64,000 nt of DNA from Phycicoccus sonneratiae (GTDB lineage: Bacteria; Actinomycetota; Actinomycetes; Actinomycetales; Dermatophilaceae), in the NCBI RefSeq assembly GCF_016887965.1, contig NZ_JAFDVD010000008.1, forward strand, positions 124,001 through 188,000, given 5' to 3'. The translations under genes and the position numbers were made by a program. The notes below the pieces were generated by a model. The model was not told where the DNA came from and made no database searches. It worked only from the letters and a program-made list of their open reading frames with translations. How positions within the stretch are numbered: position 1 is the first letter of the stretch; the number at the start of each line of letters is the position of its first letter. Below are positions 24,650 through 33,905 of the stretch, piece after piece.

Positions 24650-24736
24650 CGACCAGGTCGTCACCCGGGGCACCCCACCGCGGAGGAGGGTTGCCGGCCA
24701 GCGAGCCGGGGCTTGTCACTGGCACTCATGACCTAC
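24650..24736 (-). ncRNA. SAM-IV riboswitch
   Basis: Read on the minus strand the leader has the SAM-IV core: TCATGAGTGCCAG, then GCCCCGGCTCGCTGGCCGG, CAACCCTCC, a CGGTGGGGTGCCCCGGGTGA block and GACCTGG, closed by AGGTC/GACCT as the basal helix. I match this to the family from memory of the consensus. A ten-base hairpin with a CAG loop follows directly, and the start codon lies about 70 bases further. No T tract is present, so SAM probably represses translation by hiding the ribosome site. Confidence 0.85.
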
Positions 24737-24803
24737 GCCGACGAGTGTGCGGGCGGCGTCGGGCGGCGCGCACCCCGGGTCCACCACCCGAGACGGCGCC
24801 CGC

Positions 24804-26456
24804 TCAGGCGTCGTCGGCGGCGAAGACCCGGCGGCCGTCGACGAAGGTCTGCAGCACCCGCGTCGCCCCGATCTCCTGCGTCGGCCCGGCGAACGGGTCG
24901 CGGTCGAGGACGGCCAGGTCGGCGAGCATCCCCTCGCGGATCGTGCCCGTCTCGTCGAGCCGGTTCACGTACGCCGACCCGGCCGTGTAGGCGGTGAGCG
25001 CCGTCCCGAGGTCGATCCGCTGCTCGGGGAGGAACACCGGGTGCTCCGGCTCCCCCTCGCGGTGCGCCTCGGGGATCTGCCGGTTGACGGCCACATGGAT
25101 CGCCGCGACCGGGTCGGCGGTCGAGACCGCCCAGTCCGAGCCCATCGCGAGGGTCGCGCCCGAGCGGTGGAGGTCGCCGAAGGGGTACTGCCACGACGTG
25201 CGCGGCTCACCGAGGAAGGGGATGGTCAGCTCGACCATCTGCGCCTCGAGCGCGGCCCAGAAGGCCTGCATGTTGGCGACGACCCCGAGCTCGCGGAACC
25301 GGTGGACGTCGTCGGGGTGGATGACCTGGAGGTGGGCGACGTGGTGGCGCGCGTCGCGCCGGCCGTTAGCGCGCAGCGCCCCCTCGACGGCGTCGAGGCA
25401 CTCGCGCACCGCCCGGTCGCCGATGGCGTGGAAGTGCAGCTGGAAGCCGGCGGCGTCGAGCTGCACGGCGGCCGGCACCAGCGTCTCGACGGGGACGAAC
25501 GAGATGCCCGAGTTGTCGGTGTAGCGGCCGTGCCCGTCGCAGTAGGGGTCGAGCATCGCGGCGGTGAAGTTCTCGGGCACGCCGTCCTGCATGATCTTGA
25601 CGCTCGTGGCCCGGAACCGGTTCGTGGACAGCACCTCCCGGCGCTCGACGATGTCGGGCACCTGCTCGAGGCCGGTGTTGCGGTCCCACCACAGCGCGCC
25701 GACCACCCGGGCCGTGAGCCGCCCGGACTCGTCGGCCATCCGGTAGGCCGTCGCCGGGTTCCCGCCGTCGCCGTAGTCGCCGATGATGGCGTCCTGCCAG
25801 GCCGTGATGCCGAGCGAGTGCAGGTGCGCCTGCGCGCGCAGCAGCCCCTCGAGCCGCTCCTCGTCGGTCGTCTCCGGCGCGATGGACCCCACGAGCGCCA
25901 TCGCCCCCTCGTGGAGCGTGCCGGAGGGGTGGCCGTCGGCGTCGCGCTCGATCCGGCCGTCGCGCGGGTCGAGGGTGTCCCGGTCGATGCCCGCGAGCCG
26001 CAGGGCCGCGGACGACACCCAGGCGCCGTGCCCGTCGCGGTTCGGCAGGAACGCCGGCCGGTCTCCCACGACCGCGTCGATCGCCGCGGCGGTCGGGGTG
26101 CCGCCGGGGAAGGCGGCCATCGACCATCCGGCCCCGAGCACCCACTCCTCGTCGGGGTGCTCGCGCACGTACCGCGCGATCCGCTCGAGGTAGGCGTCGG
26201 CGGTCGAGAGCTCGGTGAGGTCGCAGCGCAGCATGTCGACCCCGGCCCACACCGGGTGCACGTGCGCGTCCTGGAAGCCGGGCACGAGCATCCGCCCGGC
26301 GAGGTCGACCCGCTCGGTGCGGGAGGTCGCGAGGTCGAGCACCTCGTCGTGCCCGACGGCGACGATGCGCCCGCCGTCGACCGCGACGGCGGTCGGCCGG
26401 GCCCGGACCGCCCGGGACGTGAAGACCGGTCCGCCGGAGAAGATGACGTCGACCAC
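24804..26456 (-). CDS. YtcJ-type amidohydrolase
   Basis: This 550-residue metal-dependent hydrolase has the amidohydrolase-3 architecture: a short beta sandwich at both ends and a central TIM barrel. Key points are PGFQDAHVHPVW (the two His of the metal site), the Lys in VKIMQDGVPENF, FQLHFHAIGDRAVRE, VAHLQVIHPDD and the terminal AMGSDWAVS Asp. The GTG start overlaps the permease stop by one base (TAGTG). It is the last gene of the polyamine-type ABC operon, so it may cleave an imported N-acylated amine. The substrate is not known. Confidence 0.9.
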   Translation of the reverse strand: MVDVIFSGGPVFTSRAVRARPTAVAVDGGRIVAVGHDEVLDLATSRTERVDLAGRMLVPGFQDAHVHPVWAGVDMLRCDLTELSTADAYLERIARYVREHPDEEWVLGAGWSMAAFPGGTPTAAAIDAVVGDRPAFLPNRDGHGAWVSSAALRLAGIDRDTLDPRDGRIERDADGHPSGTLHEGAMALVGSIAPETTDEERLEGLLRAQAHLHSLGITAWQDAIIGDYGDGGNPATAYRMADESGRLTARVVGALWWDRNTGLEQVPDIVERREVLSTNRFRATSVKIMQDGVPENFTAAMLDPYCDGHGRYTDNSGISFVPVETLVPAAVQLDAAGFQLHFHAIGDRAVRECLDAVEGALRANGRRDARHHVAHLQVIHPDDVHRFRELGVVANMQAFWAALEAQMVELTIPFLGEPRTSWQYPFGDLHRSGATLAMGSDWAVSTADPVAAIHVAVNRQIPEAHREGEPEHPVFLPEQRIDLGTALTAYTAGSAYVNRLDETGTIREGMLADLAVLDRDPFAGPTQEIGATRVLQTFVDGRRVFAADDA

Positions 26457-27367
26457 TAGCCGCCTCCCATGGTGCGTGCGATGTCGGTGGCCGAGTCGCC
26501 GGAGCGCCGGAGCACCCAGGCGACGAGGCCGAGGGCGAGCAGGGTGAGCACGAGCATCACGGTCGAGACGGCGGCGATCTCGGGGCGCAGGCCGGAGCGC
26601 AGCGCCGAGAGGACGTAGACCGGCCACGGCGTCGTGCCGGAGACCTGGACGAACGCCGAGACGATCGTGTTGTCGAGACTGAGGGTGAACGACAGCAGGA
26701 AGCCGGCGAGCACGGCGGGCATCGCGAGCGGCACGGTGATGCGCCGGAAGGTGCGGCCGGGCGGTGCGTAGAGGTCGCCGGAGGCCTCCTCGAGCGACTC
26801 GTCGAGCCCGACGAGCCGGGCGCGCACGATGTAGCTGACGACCGCGGTCGAGAAGAGCGAGTGCCCGACGACGAGCCGGACGATGCCGCCGTTGAACACC
26901 GACAGGCCGGCGTCGTTGCCGAGGTAGACCAGCCACGGCAGGAGCGAGACGGCGTCGACGATCTCGGGCGTCACCGACACGAGCAGCAGCAGCCCGATGA
27001 ACCACCACGTCCAGCGCCCCGGGCGACGGGCCAGGGCGACCCCGGCCATCGTCCCGAGCAGGGTCGCGACGAGCGAGGACAGCACCGCCACCTGGAGCGA
27101 GACGACGACGGCGCTGCGGATGGCCGGCCGCTCGGTGAGGGCCCGGAAGGACCCGAAGCCGAAGTGGTCCCAGGCGATGAGCAGCCGGCCCTCGTTGAAC
27201 GAGTAGACGATGACGACGACGATCGGCGCGAAGAGGAAGGCGAGCACCAGCACGCCGACGACGGTGAGGAGCCGGTCGGTCCACGGCCGCGGCACCCGGT
27301 TGCGCGGTGGCGGTCCGTCGGCCCGCACCGGTGCGCCGGCGGGGCGACGCTCGTCGACGGTGCTCAC
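26456..27367 (-). CDS. ABC transporter permease, PotC type
   Basis: This 303-residue inner-membrane protein has six helices and the EAA loop typical of binding-protein-dependent importers (LDESLEEASGDLYAPPGRTF). It pairs with the PotB-type permease upstream, whose stop codon it overlaps by four bases (GTGA). Its start is GTG. The order ATPase, binding protein, two permeases, hydrolase places it in a spermidine/putrescine-family importer. Confidence 0.9.
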   Translation of the reverse strand: MSTVDERRPAGAPVRADGPPPRNRVPRPWTDRLLTVVGVLVLAFLFAPIVVVIVYSFNEGRLLIAWDHFGFGSFRALTERPAIRSAVVVSLQVAVLSSLVATLLGTMAGVALARRPGRWTWWFIGLLLLVSVTPEIVDAVSLLPWLVYLGNDAGLSVFNGGIVRLVVGHSLFSTAVVSYIVRARLVGLDESLEEASGDLYAPPGRTFRRITVPLAMPAVLAGFLLSFTLSLDNTIVSAFVQVSGTTPWPVYVLSALRSGLRPEIAAVSTVMLVLTLLALGLVAWVLRRSGDSATDIARTMGGG

Positions 27368-28284
27368 GGGACCTCCTCGAGGACCAGCCGGTGCCGGGCC
27401 CGCAGCGGCCGCCCGACGAGCCAGGCCAGCGCGGCGAAGACGCCCACGGTGACGGCGATGACGAGGATGAGCACGACCGCCATCGCCGACCCGAGCGCCC
27501 AGTTCTGCGCGGTCTGGAACTGGCTCGCGACGAGCTGGCCGACCATGTTGCCGCGGGCCCCGCCGAGGACCGTGGCCGTCACGTAGTCGCCCATGAGCGG
27601 GATGAAGACGAGCACGGTCCCGGCGACGATGCCCGGCCGGGCGAGCGGCAGGGTGACCCGGGTGAAGGTGCGCCAGCGGGTCGCGCCGAGGTCCTTGCTC
27701 GCCTCGCGCAGCGGCTCCCCCACCCGGTCGAAGGCGACGAAGAGCGGCAGGATCATCAGCGGCAGGTAGTTGTAGACGACGCCGATGAGCACCGCCGTGC
27801 GCGTGTAGAGGATGTCGAGCGGCCCGCTCGTGAGGTGCAGCGACTGGAGCAGCCCGGAGAGCCAGCCCTGCGGCGCGAGGATCACCTGCCAGCCGATCGT
27901 CCGCACGAGGAAGTTCGTCCAGTACGGCACCATGACGAGCGCGATGAGCAGGCCGCGCCGCCGCGCCGGGGCCTTGACCGCCATCCAGTAGGCGGCCGGC
28001 ATCCCGACGAGCAGGCAGAGAGCGGTGCCGGCCACCCCCACCCACAGCGTGTTCCGGAAGGTCGCGAAGAACGTCGAGGAGAAGGTCTCGCGGTAGCGCT
28101 CGAGCGAGAGCACGTCGTTGGCGTGCGTGCCGAACAGCCCGGGCTTGTAGCCGAAGCTGAACCACACGATCGTCGCGATCGGGACGACGAAGAACACGAC
28201 GAGCCACAGCCCGGCCGGCAGGGCCAGCGCGAAGCGCGGGAGGCGCAGCCGCGAGGGCGGCGCCGCGGGGGCGGCCTCAGGCAC
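27364..28284 (-). CDS. ABC transporter permease, PotB type
   Basis: This 306-residue permease has six membrane helices, a long periplasmic loop after the first helix (FGYKPGLFGTHANDVLSLERY) and the EAA motif LREASKDLGATRWRTF that contacts the ATPase. It overlaps the binding-protein gene by eight bases upstream and the PotC gene by four downstream, so the importer subunits are made together. Confidence 0.9.
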   Translation of the reverse strand: MPEAAPAAPPSRLRLPRFALALPAGLWLVVFFVVPIATIVWFSFGYKPGLFGTHANDVLSLERYRETFSSTFFATFRNTLWVGVAGTALCLLVGMPAAYWMAVKAPARRRGLLIALVMVPYWTNFLVRTIGWQVILAPQGWLSGLLQSLHLTSGPLDILYTRTAVLIGVVYNYLPLMILPLFVAFDRVGEPLREASKDLGATRWRTFTRVTLPLARPGIVAGTVLVFIPLMGDYVTATVLGGARGNMVGQLVASQFQTAQNWALGSAMAVVLILVIAVTVGVFAALAWLVGRPLRARHRLVLEEVP

Positions 28285-29497
28285 CCGCCGCCGCCTTGGC
28301 CTTGTTCCAGATGTCGACGGTGCGCTGCTGGGCGTCGTTGACCTCGCCGGTCTTCATCGTCGCGATCTGCTCGGGGGTGAAGAAGACCATGTCGAGCATG
28401 TCGAGGCCGGCCTTCTTCGCGGCGTCCTCGATGTCCTTGGCGCCGGTGTGGTAGCCGATGTAGTCGACGTTGGCCAGCTGGTTCTCGGGGGTGAGGACGT
28501 AGTCGATGAACGCGTGCGCGGCCTCGGGGTGCGGGGCGCCGGCGGCGATCGCCCAGTTGTCCATCCACAGCTCGGTCGTCGGCGAGCCGAGCACCCACTG
28601 CCACCGCTCGGGGTCCTTGCTGTTCTGGATGCCGATGCGGGCGTCGCCGTTCCACACCTGCATCAGCCAGTGCGTCCCCTGGGGGATGGCCTGCCCGCCG
28701 GGGTAGGAGTCGAAGGCGGCGACGTGCGGGGCGAGCGTCTCGACGACGAACTTCTCGGCGGCGTCGATCTGCGCGGAGTCGGTGGTGTTCCAGTCGATCC
28801 CGTTGGCCCAGTAGTAGATCCCGGTGATCTCGGCCGGGTCGTCGAGCACCGAGACCTTGCCGCTCGCCTCCTTCGTCGCGGCGTCGGCGAAGTCGCTCCA
28901 GGTCTTCAGCTCGCGGGTGATCTTGGTCTTGTCGTAGACGAACCCGGTGGTGCCCCACGCCTTGCAGATCGAGTAGTTGTTCTCCGGGTCCCACGCCTGC
29001 CCGAGGAACTGCGGGTCCATGTGCTGGAGGTTGGTGATGAGCTCCTTGTTGATCGGCGCGAGCAGCCCGTTCTGCACCATCTGCGGGATGAACGCGCCGG
29101 TGGGGACGACGATGTCGTAGCCGCCGGTGCCCTTGCCGGCGACGAGCTTGGAGATGAGCTCCTCGTTCGAGCCGAACGAGTCGGTGGTGATCTTCGGCCC
29201 CTTGTCCTTCGTGAACGCCTCGAGCACCTCCGGGGCGTCGTAGTCGCCCCACGAGTACATCGAGATCGAGCCCTCGAGCGGCCCGCCGGTCGCGACCTGG
29301 CTCGGCGGCGCACCGGTGGGCACGGCGGTGGGGTTGGACGCCCCCGACCCGCTGCCCCCACCGCCGCACGCCGAGAGCACGCCCGCCCCGCCCACGGCCG
29401 CGAGGCCGAGGAGGGAGCGGCGGGAGAGCTCGCGGCGGATGCGCGGCACGGCGGAGGTGTGGGCGAGGATGCGCAGCGGCTGCTCGGGGCTGGTCAT
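28277..29497 (-). CDS. Polyamine-type extracellular substrate-binding lipoprotein, PotD/F family
   Basis: This 406-residue protein has a twin-arginine motif (SRRSLLGLA near residue 26), a lipobox LSAC with the lipidated Cys44, and a mature domain of the PotD fold. The start of the fold, ISMYSWGDYDAPEVLEAF, is a family hallmark. Asp and Trp residues typical of polyamine sites are present (YYWANGID, MDNWAI), but the exact ligand cannot be assigned; opines or other amines are also possible. It lies between the ATPase gene and the permeases. Confidence 0.9.
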   Translation of the reverse strand: MTSPEQPLRILAHTSAVPRIRRELSRRSLLGLAAVGGAGVLSACGGGGSGSGASNPTAVPTGAPPSQVATGGPLEGSISMYSWGDYDAPEVLEAFTKDKGPKITTDSFGSNEELISKLVAGKGTGGYDIVVPTGAFIPQMVQNGLLAPINKELITNLQHMDPQFLGQAWDPENNYSICKAWGTTGFVYDKTKITRELKTWSDFADAATKEASGKVSVLDDPAEITGIYYWANGIDWNTTDSAQIDAAEKFVVETLAPHVAAFDSYPGGQAIPQGTHWLMQVWNGDARIGIQNSKDPERWQWVLGSPTTELWMDNWAIAAGAPHPEAAHAFIDYVLTPENQLANVDYIGYHTGAKDIEDAAKKAGLDMLDMVFFTPEQIATMKTGEVNDAQQRTVDIWNKAKAAAGA

Positions 29498-29519
29498 CGG
29501 GGGTCCTCTCCGGAAGGGG

Positions 29520-30677
29520 TCAGCCGGCCCGCTGGTCGGGGACGGAGGTCGGTGGGGGCGCCGAGTGGGCGCCGTCGTGGGGGAAGACGTGCACGTCGTC
29601 GGCGCGCCAGCGGCACCAGCCGGTGTCGCCGACCGCGAGCCGTGGGGACGCCGGGGTGGGCCGGCGCACGAGGAGGGTGTGCCCGTGCCCGGCGTCGACG
29701 AGGAACTGCCGGGTCTCGCCCTGGTGGGCGACGCCGATGACGGTGCCGCGCACCGTGTTCTCGCTCGTCCCCGGGGGTTGCTCGGCCACGAGGTCGACGA
29801 ACTCGGGGCGCACGGCGACCCGGACGCGCTGGCCGGGCCGCACGTCGCTCGGACGGGTGGAGCGCAGCGGCCCGAGGTCGGTGTCGACGGCGCCGTCGTC
29901 GCCGGCGCGTCCGTCGAGGAAGTTCTGCTGGCCGACGAAGCCGGCGACGTAGGCCGAGGCCGGGCTGGAGTAGATGGTGTCGGCGTCGCCGAGCTGCTCG
30001 ACCCGTCCCTCGCGCATGATGGCGATCCGGTCGCTCATCGAGAGCGCCTCGCCCTGGTCGTGCGTGACGAAGACGAAGCTGATGCCGAGCCGGGTCTGGA
30101 GCAGCTTGAGCTCGACCTGCATCTCCTCGCGGAGCTGGCGGTCGAGGGCGCCGAGCGGCTCGTCGAGGAGCAGCACGCTCGGGCGGTTGACGAGGGCGCG
30201 GGCCAGGGCGACGCGCTGCTGCTGACCACCGGACAGCTGGGCCGGCCGGCGCCCGGCATACCCGCGCATCTGCACCATGTCGAGGGCCTCGGCCACCTTG
30301 GTGCGGATGTCGGCCTTCGGCGTGCGCTTCTGCTCGAGGCCGTACGCGACGTTCTCGGCGACCGACATGTGCGGGAAGAGGGCGTAGGCCTGGAAGACGG
30401 TGTTGACGTTGCGGCGGTGCGGCGGCACCCCGAGCACGCTCTGCCCGTCGACGAGGACGTCACCGGTGTCGGGGTGCTCGAAGCCGGCGACCATCCGCAG
30501 CGTCGTCGTCTTGCCGCAGCCGGACGGCCCGAGGAGGCTGAGGAACTCGCCGCGGCGCACCGTGAGCGTCAGGTCGTCGACGGCGGCGACGTCACCGTAG
30601 AACTTGCTGACCCGGGTCAGCACGACGGCATCGGCACCCCCGGCCTGCGGTGCGGCGGTCTCGTCCGGTGTCGTCAC
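29520..30677 (-). CDS. ABC transporter ATP-binding protein, PotA type
   Basis: This 385-residue ATPase has Walker A GPSGCGKTT, Q-loop VFQAYALFPHM, signature QLSGGQQQRVALARAL, Walker B VLLLDEPLGALD and H-loop VTHDQGEALSMSD. A C-terminal TOBE domain (residues about 280-355) follows. It is the first gene of the import operon and lies 140 bases downstream of leuS, beyond that gene's terminator hairpin. A short inverted repeat GATCG-N5-CGATC sits in the likely promoter. Confidence 0.93.
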   Translation of the reverse strand: MTTPDETAAPQAGGADAVVLTRVSKFYGDVAAVDDLTLTVRRGEFLSLLGPSGCGKTTTLRMVAGFEHPDTGDVLVDGQSVLGVPPHRRNVNTVFQAYALFPHMSVAENVAYGLEQKRTPKADIRTKVAEALDMVQMRGYAGRRPAQLSGGQQQRVALARALVNRPSVLLLDEPLGALDRQLREEMQVELKLLQTRLGISFVFVTHDQGEALSMSDRIAIMREGRVEQLGDADTIYSSPASAYVAGFVGQQNFLDGRAGDDGAVDTDLGPLRSTRPSDVRPGQRVRVAVRPEFVDLVAEQPPGTSENTVRGTVIGVAHQGETRQFLVDAGHGHTLLVRRPTPASPRLAVGDTGWCRWRADDVHVFPHDGAHSAPPPTSVPDQRAG

Positions 30678-30775
30678 GCGTCGGCTCCTCGTGCGGGTTC
30701 CGGCGATTCAACCCGACGGAACCACCGGTTCGCAACGGTTGTCCGTGACGATCGTGTTTCGATCCGTGCCAGGGG

Positions 30776-30809
30776 CCGTGTCGGGCGACGGAATCCGCAC
30801 CCGACACGG
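30776..30809 (-). terminator. Terminator of leuS
   Basis: A perfect ten-base stem (CCGTGTCGGG and complement) with a 14-base loop lies eight bases after the leuS stop. It separates leuS from the polyamine import operon. Confidence 0.55.
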
Positions 30810-30817
30810 GCCCGTCG

Positions 30818-33745
30818 TCAGGCCGGGACGACGTTGACGAGCTTCGGCGCGCGGACGATGACCGTGCGCACCCCGTTCTCGAGGCTCGCCTGCACCTTGG
30901 GGCTGGCCAGCGCGAGCTCGCGCAGCGCGTCCTCGGTGATGTCGCTCGGCACCTCGAGGCGGTCCTTGACCTTGCCGCGCACCTGGACGACGCACGTGAC
31001 CGTGTCGTCCACCAGCAGGGCGGGGTCGGCCACCGGGAACGCCTCGTGGGCGAGGGACTCGTTGTGCCCCAACCGCATCCAGAGCTCCTCGGCGATGTGC
31101 GGGGCCAGCGGGGCGACCATGAGGACCAGCGCCTCGGCGGCCTCGCGGGGCACGCCGCCCTCGAGCTTGGTCAGCGCGTTGTTCAGCTCGGTGATGCGGG
31201 CGATCGCGGTGTTGAAGCCCAGCGCCCCGAAGTCGGTGCGCACGGCGTCGACGGTGCGGTGCAGCACCTTGGCGACCTCGGCGTCCGGAGCGGCGTCGAC
31301 GACGCGCAGCGCACCGGTCTCCTCGTCGACGACGTTGCGCCACAGCCGCTGGAGGAAGCGCTGCGGCCCGACGACGGCCCGGGTGTCCCACGGCTTGCTC
31401 TGCTCCAGCGGGCCGAGGCCCATCTCGTAGAGCCGGAAGGTGTCGGCCCCGTAGGCGGCGTACATGTCGTCCGGGCTGACCATGTTCTTCAGCGACTTGC
31501 CGATCTTGCCGAACTCGCGCGCGACCGGCTCGCCCTCGTGGCTGAACGTCGGGTGCCCGTCGTCACCGACGCCCTCGACGACCTCGGAGGCCTCGACGTA
31601 CTGGCCCCGCGCGTCGGTGTACGCCGGCGCCTGGATGTAGCCCTGGGCGAAGTACGTGCGGAACGGCTCGTCGGAGCTGAGGTGCCCCAGGTCGTGGAGC
31701 ACCTTGTGCCAGAACCGGGCGTAGAGCAGGTGCAGCACGGCGTGCTCGACGCCGCCGACGTAGAGGTCGACACCGCCCGGGTCGCGGGTGCCGGCGGGGG
31801 CGACGGCGACCGGCTCGTCGCGCGGGCCCATCCAGTAGCGCTCGTTGTCGGGGTCGACGACGGCGGCCTCGTTGGCCGGGTCGAGGTAGCGCAGGTAGTA
31901 CCAGCAGGATCCGGCCCACTGCGGCATGACGTTGGTGTCGCGGCGGAACCGGCGCACGCCCCGGCCGTCGCCGAGGTCGGTCTCGACCTGCACCCAGTCG
32001 GCGTCGCGGGCCAGCGGCGGCTCGGGCTCGCTGTCGGCGTCGTCCGGGTCGTACACCTTCGGCGAGTAGTCCGGCACGTCCGGCAGCTCGACGGGCAGCT
32101 GGTCCTCCGGAACCCCGTACGCGATGCCGTCCTCGTCGAAGAGGACGGGGAACGGCTCGCCCCAGTAGCGCTGGCGGGCGAAGAGCCAGTCGCGCAGCTT
32201 GTAGGTGACCGTCGCCTCGCCGAGGCCCTTGGCCTCGAGCCATGCCGTGATCCGCTCCTTGGCCTCCGCGACGCCCAGACCGTCGAGGTCGACCTCGTCG
32301 TTGTGCGAGTTGACCGCCGGGCCGTCGCCGGTGAAGGCGGTCGACTCGTCGTGGTCGGCCGGCGGCTGGACGGTGCGGACGATGGGCAGCTCGAAGGCGG
32401 TGGCGAAGTCCCAGTCGCGCTCGTCCTGCGCGGGCACGGCCATGATCGCGCCGGTGCCGTAGCCCATGAGCACGTAGTCGGCGACGAAGACCGGCACGCG
32501 GGCGCCGTTGACCGGGTTCGTCGCCCAGCCGCCGGTGAACACGCCGGTCTTGTCCTTGCCCTCGCTCTGCCGCTCGAGGTCGGTCTTCGCGGCGGCCTGC
32601 GCGCGGTAGGCCTCGACCGCCTCGCGGGGGGTCTCCGCGCCACCGGTCCAGGCGTCGCGGGTGCCCTCGGGCCAGCCGCCGGCGGGGACGAGAGTGTCGA
32701 CGAGCGGGTGCTCGGGGGCGAGGACCATGAAGGTCGCGCCGAAGAGGGTGTCGGGCCGGGTCGTGAAGACCTCGATGCCGGCCCCGGGGGTGGCGGCGGT
32801 GGCGGCGTCGGCCACCGGGAAGGTCACCCGGGCGCCCTGGCTGCGACCGATCCAGTTGCGCTGCATCGTCTTGACCTTCTCGGGCCAGTCGACGCGGTCG
32901 AGGTCGTCGGCCAGCCGGTCGGCGTACTCGGTGATGCGCATGACCCACTGGCGCAGGTTGCGCTTGAACACCGGGAAGTTGCCGCGGTCGGAGCGTCCCT
33001 CGTTGGTGACCTCCTCGTTGGCCAGCACCGTGCCGAGGCCCGGGCACCAGTTGACGGTGGCCTCGACGCTCTGCACGAGCCGCTGCGCGTCGAGGATCTC
33101 GGCGCGCTCGGTGTGCGACAGGTCGTCCCAGCCGCGGCCGTCGTCGGCGGGCAGGGGTCGGGTGCCGTCGCGGTACTCGGAGACGAGCTCGTCGATGGGG
33201 CGGGCGCGACCGGTGCCGCCGTCCTCGCGGGGGGCGTCGGCGTCGTACCAGGAGTTGAAGATCTGGAGGAAGATCCACTGGGTCCAGCGGTAGTACTCCG
33301 GGTCGATGGTGCGGATGGCGCGGCGGTCGTCGTGGCCGAGGCCGAGGCGGCGCAGCTGGCGCGCCATGATCGCGATGTTCTCCTCGGTCGTCTTGCGCGG
33401 GTGCTGCCCGGTCTGCACGGCGTACTGCTCCGCGGGCAGGCCGAAGGCGTCGTAGCCGAGGCAGTGCAGGACGTTCTTGCCGAGCATCCGCTGGTAGCGC
33501 GCGAAGACGTCGGTGGCGATGTAGCCGAGCGGGTGGCCGACGTGGAGGCCGGCGCCGCTCGGGTACGGGAACATGTCGAGGACGAGGAGGTGCCCGCCGG
33601 TGTAGCCGGCGACGGCGTCCGGCTCGGCCCAGGGGCCGGCGGGGTTCGGCGCGTGGAAGGTGCCACGCTCCTGCCAACGGTCCTGCCAGGCGACCTCGAT
33701 CGTCCCGGCCAGCTCGGCGGTGTAGCGGTGCGGGGTCTCGCTCAT
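30818..33745 (-). CDS. leuS: Leucyl-tRNA synthetase
   Basis: LeuS charges tRNA-Leu. The protein (975 residues from the ATG at 33745) has the HIGH-type motif [15 protein letters not shown], a large editing domain with [19 protein letters not shown], and a KMSKS-type loop [14 protein letters not shown], then an anticodon-binding end. An in-frame ATG at 33778 touches the T tract of an intrinsic terminator. I therefore prefer 33745, where [11 protein letters not shown] begins as in relatives. A leucine-rich leader peptide and terminator precede the gene, implying attenuation by charged tRNA-Leu. Confidence 0.96.
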   Translation of the reverse strand: MSETPHRYTAELAGTIEVAWQDRWQERGTFHAPNPAGPWAEPDAVAGYTGGHLLVLDMFPYPSGAGLHVGHPLGYIATDVFARYQRMLGKNVLHCLGYDAFGLPAEQYAVQTGQHPRKTTEENIAIMARQLRRLGLGHDDRRAIRTIDPEYYRWTQWIFLQIFNSWYDADAPREDGGTGRARPIDELVSEYRDGTRPLPADDGRGWDDLSHTERAEILDAQRLVQSVEATVNWCPGLGTVLANEEVTNEGRSDRGNFPVFKRNLRQWVMRITEYADRLADDLDRVDWPEKVKTMQRNWIGRSQGARVTFPVADAATAATPGAGIEVFTTRPDTLFGATFMVLAPEHPLVDTLVPAGGWPEGTRDAWTGGAETPREAVEAYRAQAAAKTDLERQSEGKDKTGVFTGGWATNPVNGARVPVFVADYVLMGYGTGAIMAVPAQDERDWDFATAFELPIVRTVQPPADHDESTAFTGDGPAVNSHNDEVDLDGLGVAEAKERITAWLEAKGLGEATVTYKLRDWLFARQRYWGEPFPVLFDEDGIAYGVPEDQLPVELPDVPDYSPKVYDPDDADSEPEPPLARDADWVQVETDLGDGRGVRRFRRDTNVMPQWAGSCWYYLRYLDPANEAAVVDPDNERYWMGPRDEPVAVAPAGTRDPGGVDLYVGGVEHAVLHLLYARFWHKVLHDLGHLSSDEPFRTYFAQGYIQAPAYTDARGQYVEASEVVEGVGDDGHPTFSHEGEPVAREFGKIGKSLKNMVSPDDMYAAYGADTFRLYEMGLGPLEQSKPWDTRAVVGPQRFLQRLWRNVVDEETGALRVVDAAPDAEVAKVLHRTVDAVRTDFGALGFNTAIARITELNNALTKLEGGVPREAAEALVLMVAPLAPHIAEELWMRLGHNESLAHEAFPVADPALLVDDTVTCVVQVRGKVKDRLEVPSDITEDALRELALASPKVQASLENGVRTVIVRAPKLVNVVPA

Positions 33746-33785
33746 CTCGTCCTCGTCGTCGTGTTGTCCTGCGGCCATGAAAAAA

Positions 33786-33803
33786 CCCCTCGCACAGGAG
33801 GGG
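33786..33803 (-). terminator. Intrinsic attenuator terminator before leuS
   Basis: On the minus strand CCCCTC and GAGGGG form a stem with a six-base CTGTGC loop, followed at once by six T residues. It is a textbook intrinsic terminator, rare in this GC-rich window, and it stands between the leucine leader peptide and leuS. Confidence 0.88.
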
Positions 33804-33832
33804 TCGCCGCGCGGGCCGGGTGGCCGGCGCGG

Positions 33833-33859
33833 CTACGCAAGGAGCAGGAGCCTCGGCAC
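33833..33859 (-). CDS. Leucine leader peptide of leuS (MPRLLLLA)
   Basis: Eight codons starting GTG encode MPRLLLLA with four successive leucine codons (CTC CTG CTC CTT), then TAG. The -10 box TACCCT at 33871-33866 ends six bases before the GTG, so the mRNA is probably leaderless. Between its stop and the leuS terminator lies a GC-rich stem (about 33807-33832) that could compete with the terminator. When charged tRNA-Leu is scarce the ribosome should stall here and allow leuS to be read, as in classical amino-acid attenuation. Confidence 0.75.
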   Translation of the reverse strand: MPRLLLLA

Positions 33860-33905
33860 GCGCTCAGGGTACCGCAGCGGGCGTGTCGGGCGCCGGGGCG
33901 CCCGG

